A stretch of DNA of 64,000 nucleotides from JBKEAR01 sp047972425. Lineage in GTDB: Bacteria > Pseudomonadota > Alphaproteobacteria > JBKEAR01. The stretch is taken from NCBI GenBank assembly GCA_047972425.1, contig JBKEAR010000003.1, positions 1 through 64,000 of the forward strand. Direction: 5' to 3'. Made by a program: the position numbers and the translations under genes. The stretch's first letter is position 1. Each line of letters opens with the position of its first letter. Under the pieces are notes generated by a model. That model was not told where the DNA came from. It made no database searches and saw only the letters and a program-made list of their open reading frames with translations. Shown one piece after another: positions 63,159 to 64,000 of this stretch.

Positions 63159-64000
63159 ATGCAAAATTGGCTGATGAACTTATTACCGCAACAAATTCTT
63201 ATTGTTGGGCTAGCGGGGGGCTTTGTAGTAGCGACACTCATTTGGGCATTGGCTTTAATGCGCCTAAATAAAAAAACGAGCCAAAAAATCGATAGTCTTA
63301 AAAAAGAACAGCTTAACGATAAAGTTTCTATAGCGGCTTATGAGGCTACTATCAAACAAGAGAATAAAGCTTTTGAAGAAAAGCTGACCATGCTTGAAGA
63401 TTCTAAGCAGGTGATGCTTGCGCAATTTAAAGAATTATCATCATTGGTTCTTAAAGAAAATTCATCGCAATTTTCTAATCAGCAGCAAACTCAGTTAAAG
63501 GAAATGCTCACACCGCTCAATGAAAAAATTAATTATTTTCAAAAGCAAGTGAGTGAAACTTATGATAAAGAAATGCGTGAGCGTGTGTCTTTGCGTTCTG
63601 AAATCCAAAATATTGTAAAATCATCGCAAAATTTGGGCGATGAAGCCCAAAAGCTCAGCCAAGCCCTAACGGCAAAATCTAAAACCCAAGGTATGTGGGG
63701 CGAGCTGGTTTTAGAAGGCATACTCGAAGATGCCGGGTTATCTAAACCCACCCATTATGAAACCCAAGTGGTTACACAGACTATTGACAATGGGCGGGTT
63801 GTTTTGGATGTATTACTGAATTTGCCGGATCAGAAAAAGATTATCATTGATGCTAAAGTCTCCTTACGCCCTTGGATGCGCTATATTGAAGCGCAAACGC
63901 CAGAAGAAAAAACGGTTGCATATCGCGAGTTAGAAAATGCTGTGGTTTACCATGTGGATGATTTAAGTAAGCGGGGTTATGAGCGCTTACCCAATGTGCA
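63159..64000 (+). CDS. rmuC: DNA recombination protein RmuC, N-terminal part (cut by window edge)
   Basis: Reads without interruption from ATG 63159 to the window edge (280 codons). It has an N-terminal membrane helix (QILIVGLAGGFVVATLIWALALM), a coiled coil to about residue 190, and the start of the RmuC domain (KTQGMWGELVLEGILEDAGLSKPTHYETQ, then LPDQKKIIIDAKVSLRPWMRYIEA). RmuC limits inversions and repeats recombination in E. coli and belongs to a nuclease-like fold. The C-terminal part is missing. Confidence 0.9.
   Translation, partial: MQNWLMNLLPQQILIVGLAGGFVVATLIWALALMRLNKKTSQKIDSLKKEQLNDKVSIAAYEATIKQENKAFEEKLTMLEDSKQVMLAQFKELSSLVLKENSSQFSNQQQTQLKEMLTPLNEKINYFQKQVSETYDKEMRERVSLRSEIQNIVKSSQNLGDEAQKLSQALTAKSKTQGMWGELVLEGILEDAGLSKPTHYETQVVTQTIDNGRVVLDVLLNLPDQKKIIIDAKVSLRPWMRYIEAQTPEEKTVAYRELENAVVYHVDDLSKRGYERLPNV

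Noticed and set aside
1..64000. CRISPR arrays, insertion sequences, rRNA genes, prophage
   Set aside because: No regularly spaced repeats, transposase, rRNA or phage structural genes were seen anywhere in the window.

Overview
The window looks like part of the chromosome of an AT-rich, probably host-associated and facultatively anaerobic alphaproteobacterium. Three things point to the class: ppiD followed by trpE-trpG-trpD and divergent from tpiA-secG-pyrG-kdsA-eno; an ftsB-pdhA-pdhB-pdhC-lpd-lipA block in which PdhB carries its own lipoyl domain; and an atpHAGDC operon without the Fo genes. The genus cannot be named from the sequence. GC was judged by eye, not computed.

Layout. 1-4280 (minus): ppiD and tryptophan genes, with trpD cut by the left edge. 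4453-9785 (plus): tpiA, secG, pyrG, kdsA, eno. 9883-39524: about 30 kb of mixed genes between eno and ftsB, which are neighbours in many alphaproteobacteria. In order it holds an FMN-fold protein and a patatin; transaldolase and uridine phosphorylase; a lipoprotein, dapB, nth and an LtrA-like membrane protein; glmS with a small membrane gene; an mtn-luxS pair; an NsrR-like regulator and a GIY-YIG protein; a mannitol PTS operon that also encodes an EIIA-HPr-EI fusion; a DeoR regulator and a fructose-type EIIBC; a ROK regulator divergent from a giant DUF5107-TPR protein and an aldose epimerase; araFGH; and tRNA-Arg(CCU). 39679-46288: ftsB, pyruvate dehydrogenase genes and lipA. 46313-49321 (minus): an alpha-glucosidase followed by an AT-rich ApeA-like HEPN gene, a probable phage-defence protein. 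49565-52922: xerC and divergent priA. 53177-58071: atpHAGDC. 58147-64000: rquA (rhodoquinone synthesis), mnmA, a flavodoxin-fold oxidoreductase, two tiny c-type cytochromes, a TfoX-N protein, a CAU tRNA, a CaCA-type antiporter and the start of rmuC.

How the genes fit together. The insertion is mainly about sugars and pentoses: PTS uptake of mannitol and a fructose-like sugar, arabinose-type ABC import, transaldolase, and uridine phosphorylase releasing ribose-1-phosphate. Mtn and LuxS recycle S-adenosylhomocysteine and would make AI-2. RquA implies conversion of ubiquinone to rhodoquinone, normally used for fumarate reduction at low oxygen, which fits sugar fermentation beside a full pyruvate dehydrogenase and ATP synthase. 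The most interesting items are rquA, the ApeA-like gene, the luxS module, the phosphotransfer fusion with its 10-bp-phased candidate operators, and the cytoplasmic DUF5107-TPR protein in an arabinose-type locus.
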